From Marinihelvus fidelis (GTDB taxonomy: Bacteria; Pseudomonadota; Gammaproteobacteria; Xanthomonadales; SZUA-36), in the NCBI RefSeq assembly GCF_008725655.1, contig NZ_VYXP01000005.1, positions 270,209 to 334,208 on the forward strand: a stretch of DNA of 64,000 bases, in the 5' to 3' direction. The first letter of the stretch is position 1. Each line of letters starts with the position of its first letter. The notes beneath the pieces are model-generated. The model made no database searches. It had not been told where the DNA came from and saw only the letters and a list, made by a program, of their open reading frames with translations. Both the position numbers and the translations under genes were made by a program. Shown piece after piece: positions 47,957 to 56,592 of the stretch.

Positions 47957-50608
47957 TCAAGACGTTGTCGCCGAGTCCCCGGCAAGGATTCGCTCGCAGA
48001 TCTCCGCCGTCGCCGAGGTGTCCGGCAGCACGGCGACGTCTCCCCGACGTCCCAGCGCACGGGCATGCCGCGCGGCGTTCAGCCGGTCGCGTGCCCGGCG
48101 CAGGGTGCTGGCGTCGACCGGATCCAGCCAGCCGGTCTCACCCAGCGCGGCCAGCAGGTCGTCGCTGCCATGATGATCGAGGATCTGCGGGTGCTCATGC
48201 GCCATCAGCAGGGTGCCCAGCTGGACCACGAAGTCGATGTCCACCAGCCCGCCAGGTGCATGCTTGGCCGTGTCTTCGGCGTTGATCTCGGCGCGCATGC
48301 GTACGCGCATATCGGCGACCTCGCGGTGTGTCTGGTCAGGGTCACGGGGGCGCGCCAGCGCCTGGCGGCGAACGTCTTCAAACAACTGCGCCACCTGCGT
48401 GTCGCCGGCCACGGCGCGGGCGCGAACCAGCGCCTGCAGTTCCCAGGTCCAGGCGCTGTCCAGCTGGTAGCGGCGGAAGGCGTTGCCGGAAGAGACCAGC
48501 AGGCCGGCGCGGCCGTTCGGGCGCAGGCGCGTGTCGACGTCGTACAACCGCCCGGCCGGTGACAGCGTCGTCGTCAGTGCCAGCATGCGCCGGGTCAGGC
48601 GCGTGTACCAGGTCTCCGCGGCCAGCGGCCGCTCGCCGTCAGTCTGTCCACCGCCCTCGCCATACAGGAACACCAGGTCCAGGTCCGAACCATAGGACAT
48701 GGCGTGGCCACCCAGGCTGCCATAGGCGATCACCGCCAGTCCTGGCGGGGGCGGCTCGCCGTGGCGCTCGCGCATGTAGCGCCGGGCCACATCCAGGGTG
48801 CCGCTCACCAGCACCTCGGCCAGTTCGCTCAGGCGGCGCTGCGTGGCCTCGGCGTCCAGTTCGCCCTGGATTTCGGCCACGGCCACGCGAAGGGTCTGGG
48901 CCTGGCGCAGGTAGTTCAGGGCATTGACCGCGGATTCGGTGTCCTCGGCGCCCTCCAGCACGCGCGCCAGGCCGGCTTCGAGATCCTTCGTGCCCGGCAA
49001 CAGCGAACCCAGCGCCGGGTCGATCAACTCGTCCAGCAATGCGGGGTGACGGGTCACTGACTGCGCCATCTGCGGGCTGTTGCTGAACAGCGAAAGCATG
49101 CGGTCCAGCGCGCCGGGGTTCTGCACCAGCAGTGCCAGGTAGGCGCTGCGGCGGCTGATGGCCAGCACCAGCTGGAACACGTCGTTGATGACGCGATCGT
49201 CCGGTGCCACGGATTGCAGGCGCTCGACCAGCAGCGGCATGAACTGGTCCAGGCGCGCGCCGGCGCGGTGGCTGTGGGCCTGTCGCGCCAGCCGGTCGCG
49301 GAAACCGGCAACCGCCTCGGGCCAGGTATCGGCCAGTGCGTCCAGTGCCTCGGACCAGCCGGTGACCACGTCACCGGCCTTCTCAGCCGGGTTCCTGGGG
49401 AAGCTGTCCTCGAGCGCGCCGCTGACATGCGCGCGGGTCTGCGCCAGGGCGTCCAGCAAACCAGCGCTGTCGTCGAAGCCGCTGGCCAGCGCCACGCGCT
49501 CCAGGTCCTCGCCTTCGGGCAGCGTGTGGGTCTGCTGGTCATGCAGCGCCTGGATGGCGTTCTCCACCCGGCGCAGGAATCGGTAGTCGCGGCGCAGGGC
49601 GTCGGTGCGCGATTTCGGCATGGCGCCGAGTTCGTCGATGGCGTCGAGCGCGGCCAAAAGACTGCGTGTCTGCAGGGATGGTTCGCGGCCGCCGCGCAGC
49701 AGCTGCACGCACTGCACCAGGAACTCGACTTCGCGAATGCCGCCGGGCCCGCGCTTGACGTCGTTTTCGCGACCGGCCCGTGCGGCGTCGGCGCGGATCA
49801 TGCCGAGCATGTCGCGCAGCGCTTCCACCGAGCCGTAATCGACGTAGCGGCGGTAAACAAAAGGCCGCAGCGTGTGCAGCAACTCGTTGCCGGCCGCCAG
49901 GTCGCCGGCCACCGGCCGGGCCTTGATCAGGGCGTAGCGCTCCCAGTCACGACCCTCTCTCTGGTAGTACTGTTCCATGGCGCCAAAACTGCAGACCAGC
50001 GGCCCCGATTCGCCGAACGGCCGCAACCGCGTGTCTACGCGGAAACAGAAACCATCCTCGGTCATCTCCGACAGGCTGCGAATGACGGCGCGCACCAGGC
50101 GGGTAAAAAACGATTCGGCCGACAGGCCGCGCTTGCCGTCACACTCGCCGGCCTGTTCGTAGGCGAAAATCAGGTCGATATCCGATGACAGGTTGAGCTC
50201 GCCACCGCCCAGTTTGCCCAGTCCAAGCGTCACCAGGCGTAAATTTTTTCCATCGGCCGAAACGGGTTTTCCGAAGCGATTTTCGAGCGCTTCATGATGG
50301 TGCGCGATGGCGACGTCCAGGCACAGGTCCGCCAGCTCGCTGAGATCCTTCATGGTCTGGTCGAGCGTGGCCGTGGCCGTGATCTCGCGCCAGGTGATGC
50401 GCAGCATTTCGCGGTTGCGGAACTGCCGCAGCCCGGCATCCAGGCCTTGTGCCGCCACGGTTTCTTCGAGCGTCTGCCGGTTTGGCGGCAGGTCTTCGCG
50501 CAGCCGTCCCTGTTGTTCCAGGGTCTCCAGCCAGCCCGGGTTGTGCGTCACCAGCCGATCCAGGAACGGACTGCAGCGGCGCGCAAGTTTGGTGCGTTGT
50601 TCGTCCAT
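47957..50608 (-). CDS. glnE: Bifunctional glutamine synthetase adenylyltransferase / deadenylase
   Basis: GlnE adenylylates glutamine synthetase when nitrogen is plentiful and removes the AMP when it is scarce. The 883-residue protein shows two nucleotidyltransferase halves: GLGKLGGGELNLSSDIDLIF near residue 150 and AYGSLGGHAMSYGSDLDLVF near residue 630. RGPGGIREVEFLVQ and HAPGGLVDIDFVVQ follow each. The ATG at 50608 (MDEQRTKLARR) is chosen; the frame has a TTG one codon earlier. The TorF porin gene lies upstream on the same strand with a terminator in between. Confidence 0.95.
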   Translation of the reverse strand: MDEQRTKLARRCSPFLDRLVTHNPGWLETLEQQGRLREDLPPNRQTLEETVAAQGLDAGLRQFRNREMLRITWREITATATLDQTMKDLSELADLCLDVAIAHHHEALENRFGKPVSADGKNLRLVTLGLGKLGGGELNLSSDIDLIFAYEQAGECDGKRGLSAESFFTRLVRAVIRSLSEMTEDGFCFRVDTRLRPFGESGPLVCSFGAMEQYYQREGRDWERYALIKARPVAGDLAAGNELLHTLRPFVYRRYVDYGSVEALRDMLGMIRADAARAGRENDVKRGPGGIREVEFLVQCVQLLRGGREPSLQTRSLLAALDAIDELGAMPKSRTDALRRDYRFLRRVENAIQALHDQQTHTLPEGEDLERVALASGFDDSAGLLDALAQTRAHVSGALEDSFPRNPAEKAGDVVTGWSEALDALADTWPEAVAGFRDRLARQAHSHRAGARLDQFMPLLVERLQSVAPDDRVINDVFQLVLAISRRSAYLALLVQNPGALDRMLSLFSNSPQMAQSVTRHPALLDELIDPALGSLLPGTKDLEAGLARVLEGAEDTESAVNALNYLRQAQTLRVAVAEIQGELDAEATQRRLSELAEVLVSGTLDVARRYMRERHGEPPPPGLAVIAYGSLGGHAMSYGSDLDLVFLYGEGGGQTDGERPLAAETWYTRLTRRMLALTTTLSPAGRLYDVDTRLRPNGRAGLLVSSGNAFRRYQLDSAWTWELQALVRARAVAGDTQVAQLFEDVRRQALARPRDPDQTHREVADMRVRMRAEINAEDTAKHAPGGLVDIDFVVQLGTLLMAHEHPQILDHHGSDDLLAALGETGWLDPVDASTLRRARDRLNAARHARALGRRGDVAVLPDTSATAEICERILAGDSATTS

Positions 50609-50782
50609 CAATCGAGTATACCTACATGGCCGGAAAGGTCGTGCTGGCGCGGTTTTCAGGCTTATTATCGCGACACGGTGACAGGGATGTTACAAAAAAG
50701 GTGCAATCTTCAACGGGATGCGCTACTTTTGTGCGCAAGACGCCGTTAATGAGCGTCGCACAGGCTTTTACCGGGGGGGCAT

Positions 50783-50811
50783 AAAAAGAAGCCCCGGGGG
50801 GGCCGGGGCTT
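50783..50811 (-). terminator. Rho-independent terminator of the TorF porin gene
   Basis: On the minus strand AAGCCCCGG and CCGGGGCTT form a stem around five C, followed by CTTTTTAT. It is 65 bp after the porin stop. It separates the porin from glnE. The rest of the 267-bp gap (50609-50875) holds no gene I can support. Confidence 0.85.
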
Positions 50812-50875
50812 AATGGTCAGACCTTATGTTAGCGCTGGTAGGCTCAATACCGGCAAGGTCTGGTTGGAGAACGTA

Positions 50876-51508
50876 TTACAGGTCGAACGACTTGCTCAGG
50901 GTCAACAACAGGTTCGTGTCGGAGTCCCCGCCAAGCAGAGTCGAGTCGCTGTAGATACCTACCAGTGCGTAGTCCAGCAGGTCGTAGTCATTGACGGTCA
51001 GCGTGTTGCCGTAGCCAACCTCGTAATAGCTGCCGTCGAAGTCGTCTTCGAAGGTGCCTACCGTTCCGTAGAAACCACCAAATTCGGCCGTCAGGGAGTA
51101 GAACTGGTAATCCAGGTCACCCTGTCCGAAATTATCGTAGGTGCCGATCGCCGCGTCAAAGGTCAAAAAGGCATACCCGGCGCTCAGGTTGATTTCCTTG
51201 TAATCGTCGTCAAAGTCACCGGTGTAGGTGTACCACGTACCACCGGCGCTGAAAGAGAAGTCGCCGACATCGAAGCCGTAACCGCCGTAGAAGTCGACTT
51301 CCAGGCCGTCACCAACGTCGGCGCCCCAGGTGCCTGCGTAGAAGCCGCCGGCTTCCATGTCGAGGCCACCGAACGCTGACGAGGTTTTCTGCGGAATACC
51401 GCGGAAAATGTATTCACTGTTCCAGCCCAGGTTGGCGGAAAAGTCCACGGCCAGCGCCGCGGGTGTGACGGCCAGTATACCCAGGCCCAAAATCAGCTTC
51501 TTGTACAT
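50876..51508 (-). CDS. TorF-family putative porin
   Basis: The 210-residue protein has a signal peptide (MYKKLILGLGILAVTPAALA) and a beta-barrel-like body of alternating short polar and aromatic strands: FSANLGWNSEYIFRGIPQ near the start is the TorF (TIGR02001) signature, and the end (LLLTLSKSFDL) is barrel-like. It is strongly acidic. TorF genes often neighbour nitrogen-regulation genes, and here the upstream region carries a sigma-54-like promoter and NtrC-like sites. The solute is unknown. GAGGAG precedes the ATG. Confidence 0.85.
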   Translation of the reverse strand: MYKKLILGLGILAVTPAALAVDFSANLGWNSEYIFRGIPQKTSSAFGGLDMEAGGFYAGTWGADVGDGLEVDFYGGYGFDVGDFSFSAGGTWYTYTGDFDDDYKEINLSAGYAFLTFDAAIGTYDNFGQGDLDYQFYSLTAEFGGFYGTVGTFEDDFDGSYYEVGYGNTLTVNDYDLLDYALVGIYSDSTLLGGDSDTNLLLTLSKSFDL

Positions 51509-51573
51509 CGGTGACTCCTCATCTCTAAAGGGTGCCCATGGCGGGCGTTAATAATTCTTCTTGCCCCTATAGA

Positions 51574-51589
51574 TGCAGGAATCGGGCCA
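51574..51589 (-). promoter_or_regulatory. Candidate sigma-54 (-24/-12) promoter of the TorF porin
   Basis: On the minus strand TGGCCCGATTCCTGCA matches the TGGCACG-N4-TTGCA consensus at 10 of 12 defined bases. GG and GC are separated by exactly 10 bp, which is required for sigma-54. It leaves a leader of about 55 nt. Confidence 0.65.
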
Positions 51590-51640
51590 AACTTTAAACT
51601 GTTTATAAATCAATCACTAATCAGTGACGACCTCCGTTCG

Positions 51641-51669
51641 GCACGGTATGGGTGCGTCATCGTGGCGCA
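51641..51669. promoter_or_regulatory. Candidate NtrC binding sites upstream of the TorF porin
   Basis: GCACGGTATGGGTGC (51641-51655) is GCAC-N7-GTGC, the NtrC dyad with one changed base inside. An overlapping weaker dyad TGCGTCATCGTGGCGCA spans 51653-51669. They lie about 85-100 bp upstream of the predicted transcription start, the normal distance for a sigma-54 enhancer. The rest of the 223-bp gap carries an AT-rich stretch and no gene. Confidence 0.5.
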
Positions 51670-51731
51670 CGCGTGCCCCGTTTTGGTTCGTGTTCTCGGC
51701 TTGCTATCAACCCGTGGCCCGATGGCCGGGC

Positions 51732-52604
51732 TCAGCGGGCCTGGAGTAAGGACTGCGCACGACTGAGCCATCGATCGGCGGGGGTGCCAAACTGGTCGGC
51801 GAGAAACGTGAGCATATCGAGGTACTGGGCGCTGAGCGCCTTTTCAAGGCGAGCCGGAATGCGGTCATAGCCGCCGGAATTGATGGTCACTCCCGTCGGC
51901 GACAGGGTGCGCGGCAATGGTGATGGGTCCAATCCGAGGAACTGGCATACGCCGGCGAGAAAATCGCCTGGTGAGGCCTTGAGTTCGTCGTAGAACCGGA
52001 CATGCAACTGGTCTGCAGGAAAGGCGCTTTGCCAGCGCCGCAGCATGCCCGGGTAATCGCCACGACGTCGGCTGCCACGGCCGCTGAAGTGCGCGAGGAA
52101 GGCCTCGTCGCTGACATCACTCACAGCGCGTCCTGCGAAGCGACACAGGTTCATGACTGCGTGGGACCAGGCGCGCTCAACCGGATTTCTCAGTATCAGC
52201 AGAATCCGGGCTTGAGGGGCCAACCGGGCCACGTGGCTGATGCGCCCTGGCGACATAGCGGAGTAGGCCGGCGTGAATTCACCGGCCAAGCGCTCTCGTC
52301 CCGGCTCGAACAGACGAACGTACCACTGGTCGTTACGCTCGCCGAAGAAGTAATGCCTGCCCCAGGCCAGGTCGCCCGGCTGGCGGTGATGGCGCAATTC
52401 GCCCAGCCATTCGGCGAAGGCGGCGCGGGTGCCGGGCTCGCCTAGCCTGGCCAGTGGGTGATGCGCGCAGCGCCGGGCTTCGCGGTCGAAGTAGTGCAGT
52501 TCCTTCACCGGCGGCAGCCAGGCGTCCGGGTGCGCGCGCAGCTGGCGGTACAGCCACGTGGTGCCCGCCTTTTGCGCGCCGATACAGATGAAGTCCGGGT
52601 TCAT
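51732..52604 (-). CDS. Sulfotransferase-domain protein
   Basis: The 290-residue protein begins MNPDFICIGAQKAGTTWLYR, which contains the 5'-phosphosulfate loop of PAPS-dependent sulfotransferases. PQARILLILRNPVERAWSH is the 3'-phosphate-binding region. Such proteins transfer sulfate to glycans, lipids or other small molecules. The open frame runs 20 residues upstream through the hppA terminator and is not real. No PAPS-synthesis gene is near, and the acceptor is unknown. Confidence 0.85.
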   Translation of the reverse strand: MNPDFICIGAQKAGTTWLYRQLRAHPDAWLPPVKELHYFDREARRCAHHPLARLGEPGTRAAFAEWLGELRHHRQPGDLAWGRHYFFGERNDQWYVRLFEPGRERLAGEFTPAYSAMSPGRISHVARLAPQARILLILRNPVERAWSHAVMNLCRFAGRAVSDVSDEAFLAHFSGRGSRRRGDYPGMLRRWQSAFPADQLHVRFYDELKASPGDFLAGVCQFLGLDPSPLPRTLSPTGVTINSGGYDRIPARLEKALSAQYLDMLTFLADQFGTPADRWLSRAQSLLQAR

Positions 52605-52629
52605 CCCGGCAAGGATACCTGTTAGGCAA

Positions 52630-52656
52630 GAAAAAACCCCGCCGGGGCGGGGTCTT
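52630..52656 (-). terminator. Rho-independent terminator of hppA
   Basis: On the minus strand ACCCCGCC-CC-GGCGGGGT is followed by TTTTTCTT. It lies about 50 bp after the hppA stop and just before the sulfotransferase start, so that gene needs its own promoter. Confidence 0.85.
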
Positions 52657-52706
52657 TTCGACACAGGCCGGAACCCGGTCAGCCGGGCCCGGCTTTGTGT
52701 GGCTGA

Positions 52707-54875
52707 TTAACCCAGCAGGATGCCGCCGTAGTTCACGAAGAACGGCGCGAACACCAGGCTGAGAATCGCCGACAGCTTGATCAGGATGTTCAGCGACGGG
52801 CCGGAGGTGTCCTTCAGCGGGTCACCCACCGTGTCGCCCACGACCGCGGCGTGGTGGCAGTCAGAGCCCTTGCCGCCATGGTTGCCCGCCTCGATGAACT
52901 TCTTGGCGTTATCCCAGGCGCCGCCGGAATTGGATGCACTGATGGCCAGCACACCGCCGGCGACCAGCGAACCGGCCAGGATACCGGCCACCGAGGACAC
53001 ACCGAACAGCCAGCCCGCGACCAGCGGGGTACCCATGATCAACACGCCCGGGGCGATCATCTCGCGCAGGGCCGCGCGGGTGGAGATATCCACACACTGG
53101 GCGTAGTTGGGGTCGCCGGTGCCTTCCATGATGCCGGGGATGGTGTGGAACTGGTGCCGCACCTCCTCGATCATCGCGAACGCCGCCTTGCCCACGGATT
53201 TCATGGTCATGGCGGTAAACAGGAACGGCAGCACCGCACCGATGAAGAGCGAGGTGTAGACCACCGGGTCCAGCAGGTCGACGCTCACGGCCGGCCGGCC
53301 TTCCGATGCCAGCAGCGAGTTGGCGGCGGTAATGAAGGCCGCGAACAGCGCCAGCGAAGTCAGGATGGCGGCGCCGATGGCGAAGCCCTTGCCGATGGCC
53401 GCCGTGGTGTTGCCGGCCGAGTCCAGGATGTCGGTGCGCTCGCGCACTTCCGGCGGCAGGCCCACCATCTCGGCGATACCGCCGGCGTTATCCGCCACCG
53501 GGCCGTAGGCATCGATGGTCAGCGCGATCACCAGCGTACCCAGCATGCCCAGCGAGGCGATGGCCACGCCATACATGCCGGCCAGTTCCCAGCTGATGAA
53601 GATGCTGGCGGCGATACACAGGTACGGCAGCACGGTGGACTTGTAGCCCAGCGCCAGGCCGTAGATGATGTTGGTGGCCACGCCCGTCTCACACGACTTG
53701 GCCACTTCCTGCACCGGCTTGTACTTCTCCGAGGTGTAGTAGCCGGTCAGTAGGCCGACGGCCAGGCCCGCCAGCAGGCCGGACAGGAAGCACCAGTACA
53801 CGCCCGTGTTGGTGTACGTGTCACCGCCCGCGGCAATCTGGAAACTTTCCGGAATCAGCATGTCGGTGAAGAACCACATCACCACGGCCATCAGGCCGCT
53901 GGAGATGATCAGCAGCTTCATCAGCGCCGGCGCAACGTCATTCTCGGTCTTCACGCCCACCAGCAGCTTGGTGACCAGCGACACCGGAATGCCGACAGCC
54001 GAGATCAGGATCGGGTACAGCAGCGCGTTCGGGTCACCGGCGAAGGCGATGGCGGAAATCACCATGGCGGCGCAGGTGCTCTCTGCGCAGGAGCCGAACA
54101 GGTCGGCGCCCATGCCGGCCACGTCGCCCACGTTGTCGCCCACGTTATCGGCGATCACCGCCGGGTTGCGCGGGTCATCCTCGGGAATGCCCTTCTCGAC
54201 CTTGCCCACCAGGTCGGCGCCCACATCCGCCGCCTTGGTGAAGATGCCGCCGCCCACGCGGGCGAACAGCGCGATGGTCGAGCCGCCCAGGCCGAAGCCA
54301 GCGATCACTTCCATCAACACGTGGTTGTTGTGCGCGCCGATGTCGCCCAGCGCCCAGGTCATGAACAGGTAGATCAGCACCAGGCCCAGTGTGGCCAGGC
54401 CGACCAGCGCGAAGCCCATCACCGCGCCGGAATTGATCGCCACCTTGTACGCGGCGCCGATGTCCTGCTTGGCGGATACCGTGGTGCGCGCGTTGCCCTG
54501 CGTGGCGACCTTCATGCCGATGTAGCCGGAGGCGATGGAAATGGCACCGCCGAAGAGGAAGGCGATGGCGGTGTACCAGCCGCCGACCCGGCCGGTCACC
54601 GTCGCGTGGTCGGTGTCGTACAGGCTGTAATTAATGAGCAGGCCGATCACTACGGCGAAGGCGATCATGAAAATGACCAGCACGCGGTATTCTGCTTTCA
54701 GGAACGCCATGGCGCCCCGGGCGATGGCGCCGTGGATGTATTTCAGGCGCTTGGCGTCTTCCGCTTCCAGCCCCAGGTCCAGCGGCACGCTGGTGACTTT
54801 TTTCATGTAGAAAAACGCGATGGCCAGCCCCAGCAGGGACAGTGCCGTCGTGATCCAGATGGTAATACCTGACAT
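52707..54875 (-). CDS. hppA: Membrane-bound ion-pumping pyrophosphatase
   Basis: This membrane pump couples pyrophosphate hydrolysis to H+ or Na+ transport. The 722-residue protein has about 16 hydrophobic segments. The motifs are [34 protein letters not shown] (active site), [16 protein letters not shown], and [44 protein letters not shown] has Ala where potassium-independent pumps carry Lys, so this should be potassium-dependent; whether it moves Na+ or H+ is open. The start is MSGITIW (54875). The longer frame upstream is not supported. Confidence 0.95.
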   Translation of the reverse strand: MSGITIWITTALSLLGLAIAFFYMKKVTSVPLDLGLEAEDAKRLKYIHGAIARGAMAFLKAEYRVLVIFMIAFAVVIGLLINYSLYDTDHATVTGRVGGWYTAIAFLFGGAISIASGYIGMKVATQGNARTTVSAKQDIGAAYKVAINSGAVMGFALVGLATLGLVLIYLFMTWALGDIGAHNNHVLMEVIAGFGLGGSTIALFARVGGGIFTKAADVGADLVGKVEKGIPEDDPRNPAVIADNVGDNVGDVAGMGADLFGSCAESTCAAMVISAIAFAGDPNALLYPILISAVGIPVSLVTKLLVGVKTENDVAPALMKLLIISSGLMAVVMWFFTDMLIPESFQIAAGGDTYTNTGVYWCFLSGLLAGLAVGLLTGYYTSEKYKPVQEVAKSCETGVATNIIYGLALGYKSTVLPYLCIAASIFISWELAGMYGVAIASLGMLGTLVIALTIDAYGPVADNAGGIAEMVGLPPEVRERTDILDSAGNTTAAIGKGFAIGAAILTSLALFAAFITAANSLLASEGRPAVSVDLLDPVVYTSLFIGAVLPFLFTAMTMKSVGKAAFAMIEEVRHQFHTIPGIMEGTGDPNYAQCVDISTRAALREMIAPGVLIMGTPLVAGWLFGVSSVAGILAGSLVAGGVLAISASNSGGAWDNAKKFIEAGNHGGKGSDCHHAAVVGDTVGDPLKDTSGPSLNILIKLSAILSLVFAPFFVNYGGILLG

Positions 54876-55060
54876 GTGTGTGGAACTCCCTCTATTTGGA
54901 TGAGTTTTTATGAGCCGGCGGCAATGTATCACATCTGTGCGGCGCGCAAATGACGCTGCCGTGCCGCCTGCGGGATATGTCCTGCGCTGCCATGGGGTAT
55001 TTGACGAAGACTTTTCACGCCGTTAAAGATGAAACCTCATTCGTACGAGCAGCAGTCGCC

Positions 55061-55258
55061 ATGAAAGTAGCCGTGAGTATTGACGAAGACCTTCTTCAGC
55101 GCGCGCAGGTACTGACAGGAATTGAGGCGCACGCGACCTTGTTAGAAGCTGCCCTGATTGCCCTGGTCGAGCGTGAAAGTGCGAAGAGACTGGCCGCCCT
55201 GGTTGGCTCGGAGCCCGGTCTCGTCGCCGGGTCCAGGTCAGGTTCAGGGCCGGCTTGA
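55061..55258 (+). CDS. vapB: VapB-type antitoxin, apparently orphan
   Basis: The 65-residue protein reads MKVAVSIDEDLLQRAQVLTG then AALIALVERESAKRLAALVG, the VapB pattern of a ribbon-helix-helix head and a C-terminal toxin-binding tail (LVGSEPGLV). No vapC follows; the next gene, hicB, is on the other strand and begins two bases later. The upstream in-frame part (from 54950) lacks family likeness. It may be a solitary regulator or the remnant of a lost pair. Confidence 0.75.
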   Translation: MKVAVSIDEDLLQRAQVLTGIEAHATLLEAALIALVERESAKRLAALVGSEPGLVAGSRSGSGPA

Positions 55259-55259
55259 A

Positions 55260-55601
55260 TCAGTTGTCCTGAACGACACGTTCCAGTGAATTGACGACAT
55301 AGCTGTTTAGACTTTCGCTGACGCCCGCGGCCCTCAGCGACAGCAGTTCATGCAACTCCGGCCCAACCCGCAGATTGAACTTGCCAGAGTACTGGCGACC
55401 GGCGGTGGGCGCGGGAAGCGTATGCCCTTCGGCCAGTTCCGAGGCGACCGTCTCTTTAATGGCATTAACCAGGTCACGGTAAACCTGGTGTTCATCGTCG
55501 CCGTGTACACCACCCAGGAAAAGTCCGGGCGAACGGCCGATGTAGCACTGATCCTCGTCTGACCATTCGACAATGCGGATGTAGTCGTCACTATTGTTCA
55601 T
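55260..55601 (-). CDS. hicB: HicB-family antitoxin
   Basis: The 113-residue protein has the HicB partial RNase-H-like head (YIRIVEWSDEDQCYIGRSPGLF, then GDDEHQVYRDLVNAIKETVA) and a C-terminal ribbon-helix-helix region (GKFNLRVGPELHELLSLRAA, SESLNSYVVNSLERVV). It neutralises HicA and represses the operon. Its ATG overlaps the ancestral hicA stop as ATGA. Confidence 0.85.
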   Translation of the reverse strand: MNNSDDYIRIVEWSDEDQCYIGRSPGLFLGGVHGDDEHQVYRDLVNAIKETVASELAEGHTLPAPTAGRQYSGKFNLRVGPELHELLSLRAAGVSESLNSYVVNSLERVVQDN

Positions 55602-55791
55602 GGGTTCACCTTGTCCAGCGCAAGCCTGACCTGCTTGACCTGGTAGTTTCTGCGTCGGCTCCAGGGTGTCCGCTTATAAAGACTACCAATCCACAAGGAT
55701 GCCGGTACTTCCTGTGACTTCCCTTCGCACTGGTACGGGTGAAGCCCGCCTTGCGTAAAGAGACTTCGAGTTGGCGGATCTTCGGCGGCAC
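55598..55791 (-). pseudogene. hicA: hicA toxin with a one-base frameshift
   Basis: Frame one starts at a GTG (55791) and reads MPPKIRQLEVSLRKAGFTRT, SAKGSHRKYRHPCGLVVFIS, GHPGADAE, an HicA double-stranded RNA-binding fold with the catalytic His in GSHRKYRHP. It then reads TTRSSRSGLRWTR and stops at 55606. The next frame continues NYQVKQVRLALDKVNP, the normal HicA end, and stops at 55598, giving the classic ATGA overlap with hicB. Adding one A to the AAA run around 55650 restores 64 residues. It is probably inactive, though a sequencing error in the A run or slippage is possible. Confidence 0.8.
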
Positions 55792-55801
55792 AACCTGAAT
55801 A

Positions 55802-55816
55802 GTACCGAAATGGTAC
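55802..55816. promoter_or_regulatory. Candidate hicAB operator
   Basis: GTACC-GAAAT-GGTAC is a 5-bp inverted repeat with a 5-bp spacer, 11 bp upstream of the hicA start. TACTAT on the minus strand at 55798-55803 could be its -10. HicB-type antitoxins bind such dyads. Confidence 0.4.
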
Positions 55817-55911
55817 CACGTGAGCTGTCAGAAATCTTCGAAACTTCCTGTAGGAAAAACTTGTTATGCAAGGAGCCGGACCGAGCGGCCCGGCTCCGTT
55901 GCGGGACGACC

Positions 55912-56457
55912 TTACCGGCGGAAACGGCAAACACCCGTGTAGTCGACCATGGCGTCCCCTTCGGGCGTGCTGCCAGTGCCGACGATATCCAGGTGGCATT
56001 CCACCTGGCCGCCGGCGATGGGCTGGTCGAGAAGCACCCTGCCGGTGGTCTCGCCGGTCGCCAGGTTAACGTCAAAGCGGAAGCTGTCGTCGTAGATCAG
56101 CACGGGCTCGCCACCCAGAACGGTGCCCGAGAACACCTGGTCACCCGTGTTCACCAGCGTGCCGGCGGCAAAGTCGAATACCGAGACGGGGTGGTACAGC
56201 ACCCTTCCCTCTACGTCGCCATGCAGGTCAATGATGTCGGTGCTGCGCTGGACCATGCCGGTCGGGGTGGGCTCAACGCTGTGCACGATGGCCGTGGTGA
56301 AGTAGTGCACGCCGGTGCCTGCCACTTCGACACAGCTGAATGCCTCGGACCGGCAGGTTTTTTCCCAGTGTTTCGCCGGTGTGCTCGCAGGCGCCGGCGA
56401 CGAAGCGGTTGCGGTGATGATCAGTACGACGATGGTGCGGACCAGTGTCATGGTCAT
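55912..56457 (-). CDS. Secreted protein of unknown function
   Basis: The 181-residue protein begins MTMTLVRTIVVLIITATASS, a signal peptide, and continues with a hydrophilic beta-rich body (VAGTGVHYFTTAIVHSVEPT, GQVECHLDIVGTGSTPEGDA). Four Cys may form two disulfides. I recognise no family. AGGAGAC lies 8 bp before the ATG. The frame open upstream is antisense to the HTH-TolB gene. Confidence 0.65.
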   Translation of the reverse strand: MTMTLVRTIVVLIITATASSPAPASTPAKHWEKTCRSEAFSCVEVAGTGVHYFTTAIVHSVEPTPTGMVQRSTDIIDLHGDVEGRVLYHPVSVFDFAAGTLVNTGDQVFSGTVLGGEPVLIYDDSFRFDVNLATGETTGRVLLDQPIAGGQVECHLDIVGTGSTPEGDAMVDYTGVCRFRR

Positions 56458-56592
56458 GTCCTGTCTCCTTTCGGGTGGTTGAAAAGCATCGGTGACAAGA
56501 CTGGTCGCTGGCGCGGTATCCGGCAACGGACAGGCGCGGCCAACGCCCGCGATGGCTGGCTTTGGCCGACTTTGTCCCACTACACTGGGGCC

